From Selaginella moellendorffii (lineage: Eukaryota; Streptophyta; Lycopodiopsida; Selaginellales; Selaginellaceae), in contig NW_003314292.1 in assembly GCF_000143415.4 (NCBI RefSeq), forward strand, positions 8,368 to 72,367: a stretch of 64,000 bases of DNA. The letters run 5' to 3'. Shown here in pieces: positions 59,260 through 64,000 of this stretch (positions are counted from its first letter, which is position 1; each line of letters starts with the position of its first letter). The notes below the pieces were generated by a model. It did no database searches. It saw nothing but the letters and a program-made list of their open reading frames with translations, and had not been told where the DNA came from. The position numbers and the translations under genes were made by a program.

Positions 59260-60622
59260 ACACGAATTGAGCTCAATTTTTAATTATAGTTTAATTAGAA
59301 TATTATAAATTTAAAAATATTAAAGTTTTGGGAAATTTAATAGTTTTAGAATACTCTCCATATTATATAGATAAAAATATTCTAAAGGACACTTCTTGTT
59401 TTAACAATTTAAAGTAATCTTGAATAAGAGGAGGATAAGCCTCAAGAGTCGATGCGACTGGCCTTCGAGGATTTTAAATTTAATAATTTTTTAATTTTGA
59501 CGAACCTGATATTTAGTAGCCAGAAAGTATAGAATACAGATTTAATAAAGTGATAAAATTCTATATAAAGCTATATAACCATTTGAAAGGAATATAAATT
59601 TTTTGTATATAAAAGAGAGATTTAGTTTTTCACTAGAATACATTTTTGAGGGGTTTGTCATAGAATAGTGTCTAGAATTTATAAATCTTCACTGCACTCT
59701 CATTCGAAAAGAGGGAAATACAAATGTCTATGGGTTTTAATGGTAGTAATTTTAACTCTAGCAATTTTTCTTCCCAAAGTAATAAGTCAAAGGTTAGGAG
59801 TTACAATAGTTAATAGTATAGCATAATTAAACCACATAAGAGAAAGAAAGAGAAGATAGTGATTATAAGTTAGAGATAAATGCAATGACAAAGGGTGTAA
59901 TAAATTGGGTGCAAAAAAATGTCCTTCTACTTGTTTTACAAAATTGCAATTCCATGACTTTCAAGAAATGCTCTATTTGTTTTTTGGTTTTTAGTGGAAA
60001 TAATGGCAACGATTAATATGATAACATATGCTTTTGTAACATATTACAACATCACTCCTTTAAAAGACTATTGTGAAATATTTTTTGAGATGGTAAAGAC
60101 AGAAATGGAGACATGAGTATTAAGTATTGAAAAAAGAATAATTCATAAGTATATTAAATGAAAAGTATATTTTTTTAATTAATTATAAAAAGTATAATAA
60201 GTTTATATTATTGATAGAGAATAAACATCAATAGTCTTAGAAAATCTAGTTAGCTCCAAAAATCTTCTGCAATTCAACAATGGTAAAGCTTGCCTAGTGT
60301 ATATAAATGTCCACTTTAGGATCCTAATGTAAAGTGTTGATGAAGATGTAGTATATATGCTTGTAAAGAGTATATACCTTCATATATTCCTCACGCTTAG
60401 TAAAATTTGGACATATGCAAAAAAGAAAGTTTTAAATAGCAATTGTATACTTTCAACCTTTTATTTTCTTCATTGTAGGAGTGGTGATTGCTTCGTGAAG
60501 AGAATCTCATACTTAAGAACTTAAGCCAAGTTTATTTTACTTTGCTTTTGCTTAGATAGTACTAATAAATTTAACTACTTTACCTTTTTTTGCAAGCCTT
60601 TTATGCATCTCTATGGGAATAG
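59260..60622. repeat. Dispersed repeat, copy 2 (of 5080-6480)
   Basis: Aligns in the same orientation with 5080-6480, including the unknown ORF (59870-60115, now broken) and the SWIM-finger region (60240-60440, Cys codons mutated). It is interrupted at 60622 by the TGTAGCGC end of a gypsy LTR within 'ggaatagt'. Confidence 0.8.
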
Positions 60623-61077
60623 TGTAGCGCACGTGGTTTTTACCCTTTATCATATGGTGAATTACCATAGGATAACCATGAAGTGAAATTTAAACCCTCT
60701 ATATGCCACATGTCACATACCACATGCCATGTGTCCAAAGGACAATGGTGCGGAACCTGAGTTTCAGAGCCTTGGGCTACTGAACAAAAAAACAAAGTTA
60801 AACTCCTAGCATTGAGCCAAGGAGTGATGGCACTGAAGCACAAAACTACTCCCGAGTGTATAGCTTAAGGAGAAAGGGGACAAGAGCATAGAGCAACTTC
60901 GAATAGTCCTAGAGTATTTAGCATCCTAATGCTAGGACTAACACACAAAATGGAGCCAAATAGAGTTTAGTGCTACTTTAGCATACCAATGGCATAATAC
61001 GAGGAAATGGGTACTCCACTAGCTAGTATAGTGTGGAACTTGGGCTTAGATTTAAGCCGGACGCAGAACAAAGACAG
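60623..61077 (-). repeat. Internally deleted LTR of the gypsy family
   Basis: Bases 60623-61027 align with 33751-34165 and 61037-61077 with 35718-35757 of the solo LTR; about 1.55 kb between is missing. The end TGTAGCGCACGTGG is intact. It joins directly to reverse transcriptase sequence of an opposite-strand element at about 61078. Confidence 0.75.
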
Positions 61078-63410
61078 ATGTTTGAAAAACTAAGGGAACA
61101 TTAGTTGTATACTAAAGAGAGCAAATATGACTTTGCTCAACAAGAGGTAAAGTTTATCGGGCATGTGGTGGGTAAGGACGAGCTCAAGGTGGACCCTAAG
61201 AAGGTCCAAGCGATCCAAAAATGGGAATGACCATCGAATGTACACGAGTTAAGGGCATTCTTGGGGCTATGCAACTACTATTGAAAGTTTATTAAACACT
61301 ATTCGAGAGTAACCATGCCTTTAACAAACCAAACGGGAAAAGGGAAGATGGTATGAACAGTAGAATGCGAGGCGGCATTTGTCCACCTCAAAGGGAAGTT
61401 GAGGAAGGCTTCTGTATTGGTATTACCAAACTTTGGTAAGGACTTTGAGGTAAAAACAGATGCTTTAAACTTTGCATTGAGCGCAGTGTTAAAGCAAGAC
61501 AAACATCTAGTAGCATTCTTCTCGAAGAAGTTGGACAATGCTCAGTGAAAGTGGTTTGCCCATGAGAAGGAATTGTTTGTAGTGGTTAAGGCGCTCAAGG
61601 AGTGGCAACACTACCTTGGGAGACACTTTAAAGTTTACACGGATAATGTGGCAATGAAACACTTCTTGTCACAGCTTGACTTGAGAGGGAAATAGGGTCA
61701 GTGGGCTAATGCTTTGGCCGAGTTTGATTGCAAGATTTTGTATAAACTTGGGAAGAGCAATATCGTGGCAGATGCTCTTAGTCAAGAAGCGAGCTTGAAG
61801 TTGGCGATATCTAGCATGACAACAACCTTTTGGATGATGTCCAAATAGCGCATGAGAACGATGGTCTAGCACAAGAAGTGTTGCTAAGGAACCAAGAGGT
61901 GCAAGAAGCTCACTACAGAGGTGAGTTGCTAACGAAAGAGAAAACAAGTTATGCGGAATGTAATGAATTCATCTATTATAAACAAACGAGGGTGTATGTT
62001 CCAAAAGGGGAACTAAGGAAGGTAGCTTTAAAAGAGTGTCATGGCGGACTTCTTGCGGGATACGGCAGAGTGCCCAAGACGATGGGCTTACTCAAGAGAA
62101 AGTATCACTGCCAAATATAAATTAGGATGTCCAAGACTATGTAAAGACATGTCCAACATGTCAGTAGGTCAAAGCCATGACAAAGGCTAATGGGGGCTTG
62201 TTACAAAGCATCCCAATTCCAGATTGTCCATGGAAATATCTTACAATGAACTTCATCATGGGACTCCCCCCAAGTTTGATGCAATATTCGTGGTGGTGGA
62301 CCGATTTTTTAAGATGGCACATTTCATACCCACCATAACAAAAGTGGATGCGGAAGGTGTGGTGAAGTTGTTCTTCAAACAAGTGGTTCGAAAGCAGAGA
62401 AGGCCATAAGAGATTATCTCAGATCGAGATAAGATCTTCATCAGTAGGTTTTAGAAAACTCTTCTGGAACAGTATCGCACCAAGTTGAAATTCAGCACAG
62501 CCTATCACCCACAGATAGATATTAGGTATTAAATCAAGTTTGGTGGCACTGACACTTCTTGATAGATGGACAAACTGAAAAGGTGAATAGGCAGCTAGAG
62601 GATTATTTGCAATGCTATGTCTCTAGAGACTAGATTGATTGGGTAAGTCATTTGGGTTTGTGGAAATGTGCTATAACAATTCACCACACTCGAGTATCGG
62701 GGTGAGTCTATGGGAAGTCATTAATGGGTGAGTTATTGAAGGTCCTGTGGAACTCGGTATAGCCGAGTATCATGGAGAGTTACCCACAGTGGAGGCATTC
62801 ACAGCAAAAAGACTCAACATTTAGAATCTAGTGAGGGATTCTTTGGAATGGGTTAACAAAGGCAAATCAAATATGTGAACCAGAAGCGCAAGGATGTAGA
62901 GTTTTAACATGGGGAGAAGGTGTGGCTGAATACCAAGAATTTATCTCTTGAGGAAGTTGGAGGTCGTAAGCCACCTTACCAATTTGTGCCTCAATCTCGT
63001 AATGCCTTGCATGCTTAAGGGACTCAAGATTAGTTCATTTCCAGGAATACATGCATTTTACCTTCAGGTCAACTTTCGTCTGATCCCATATAGTAGTCTT
63101 GGGGAAGATGCACCTTGTGTTCTATGTGAACTTACTCAAGCTGTATTTTAAGGATTCGCTTCGCAAGGACCACGTAAAACTTTTACCTGAGGTTATCCAA
63201 AGGGAAGAGGAATACAAAATCGAGGCCATCCTTAATGTGTGTAAGAGCAAGCAACAAGGACACGAGGTGAAGGAGTTCCATGTGAAGTGGCAAGGATTTT
63301 CACATTGCGAAGCAACATGGGAACCGAAGGAGAACATAGTGAATGCGCAAGATTTAGCGGAGGAATTTTTGCAAGGTAAAACTCTATATACTTATACAAA
63401 ATTCAATTAA
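61078..63410 (+). pseudogene. Ty3/gypsy chromovirus-type pol remnant with chromodomain
   Basis: Plus-strand order: reverse transcriptase thumb (EVKFIGHVVGKDELKVDPKK), RNase H/tether (LVAFFSKKLDNAQ, ELFVVVKALKEWQHYLG, VYTDNVAMKHFL), integrase zinc site (CHGGLLAGYGRVPKTMGLL), integrase core ([19 protein letters not shown]) and at the end a chromodomain (YKIEAILNVCKSKQQG, then EFHVKWQGFSHCEATWEPKEN, read in parts). Stops and frameshifts are frequent, and gag, protease and most of reverse transcriptase are missing. The chromodomain places it in the chromovirus branch, which targets chromatin marks when integrating. Confidence 0.8.
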
Positions 63411-63922
63411 AAAATCTATTTGGAGAAATTGAGCAATGTCATATGTTGGGACTTGAAGGCACACTGAAGGTAAGCTAATTAGCATGGGTTAGCTAGGTCA
63501 ACTAGATGTAAGAAACTACTCTTGACTCACCATAGAGATGTCAAATCCGTAAATGCATTCTACAAAAGTTAGATTCGAGTCCCAACCCTTTAGTAAAGCA
63601 AGATTGAGTTCAAGTCCCAACCCCATACTAGGGCATTGTGCTCTTGGAGACGAAGAAAAAAAAAAAATTGCCTCTTATGTTGTGAGGAAGGAAGACTATG
63701 ATTCTTGGGACGCATAGAAGTGGGATTGTCCTCAATAAAATGTGAAGGGGAAGGGTATAAGGACATTTATATTTTGTTGTCATGGGCTCTTGGTTGGGGA
63801 GGCTAACTTAGGCACACCACTAAGTGGGGGGATGCCCTCGGAGACATGGTCAATAAGTTATAGGATTAAAAAGAGGCATTTGATATGGGCATCGAATTTC
63901 TTCTATAGGGTGATAATAATTT
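63411..63922. other. 3' flank of the chromovirus remnant
   Basis: No gene or LTR recognised. 'gattcgagtcccaaccc' and 'gagttcaagtcccaacccc' (63566-63625) form a short imperfect duplication. Confidence 0.4.
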
Positions 63923-64000
63923 TGTAAGCAACCAAAGGGAACGACTTGAGAGACGATCCATGGGGTTCAAATATAGAGGGAAAGGGCCCATGAACAAGAG
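63923..64000 (+). mobile_element. Cassandra-type TRIM, 5' LTR start, cut by the window edge
   Basis: TGTAAGCAACCAAAGGGAAC and the following bases match the LTR start of the copy at 38449 almost exactly up to base 64000. Confidence 0.85.

Overview
The window looks like nuclear DNA of a vascular plant, most likely a lycophyte of the Selaginella type. This is inferred from three things: very short introns (mostly 38-94 bp) in every spliced gene, plant-only families (MATE/EDS5-type transporter, plant CCZ1, S-protein homologue, bulb-lectin-like proteins), and Cassandra-type TRIM retrotransposons whose LTR carries a 5S rRNA-like promoter. No host gene was matched to a database, so the species is not claimed.

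Layout. 1-1796: a MATE transporter gene cut at its 5' side by an AT-rich repeat and carrying a frameshift. 1.8-5.1 kb: AT-rich, with one S-protein-homologue-like ORF. 5.1-8.5 kb: relics of a Mutator-like (SWIM and CxxH) transposase, split by a Cassandra element. 9.0-22.7 kb ('element A'): a large gene-rich accessory block. Its minus-strand gene has 13 recognised exons and joins a ParB-like domain, a methyltransferase-like domain, an acidic region and a HAD/NIF phosphatase. Its plus-strand gene has DUF8039-like repeats and a DUF7869-like (possibly transposase) core. The block also has a small conserved ORF, a Cys/His-finger ORF, and about two dozen copies of a 22-bp palindrome. 23.4-29.5 kb ('element B'): a second, decayed ParB plus beta-class amino-methyltransferase gene with three 80-bp hairpins in its first intron, a Zn-finger ORF, and a homologue of element A's small ORF. 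30.4-40.0 kb: nested Ty3/gypsy retrotransposons. An old minus-strand element is interrupted by a 2.7-kb solo LTR of its own family (5-bp target duplication CCGGA) and by two Cassandra TRIMs. 41.3-44.4 kb: lectin-family fragments, a KP4-like secreted protein and its broken copy, and a chloroplast 16S fragment.

44.8-56.3 kb is the host-gene island: two DDX3/DED1-type DEAD-box helicases arranged head to head, CCZ1, a dCTP pyrophosphatase (DCTPP1/MazG-like), and an alkyladenine-DNA-glycosylase pseudogene. Lectin-like copies follow (54.2-57.6 kb, one intact). A second copy of the 5-6.5 kb repeat lies at 59.3-60.6 kb, then a decayed gypsy element with a chromodomain, then the start of a fourth Cassandra element at the right edge.

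The most interesting content is elements A and B. Both pair a ParB-fold domain with a methyltransferase-like domain, a combination familiar from phages and bacterial mobile DNA, inside plant repetitive DNA. In element A the short introns are almost all phase 1, and several carry the same palindrome 9-11 nt before the 3' splice site.
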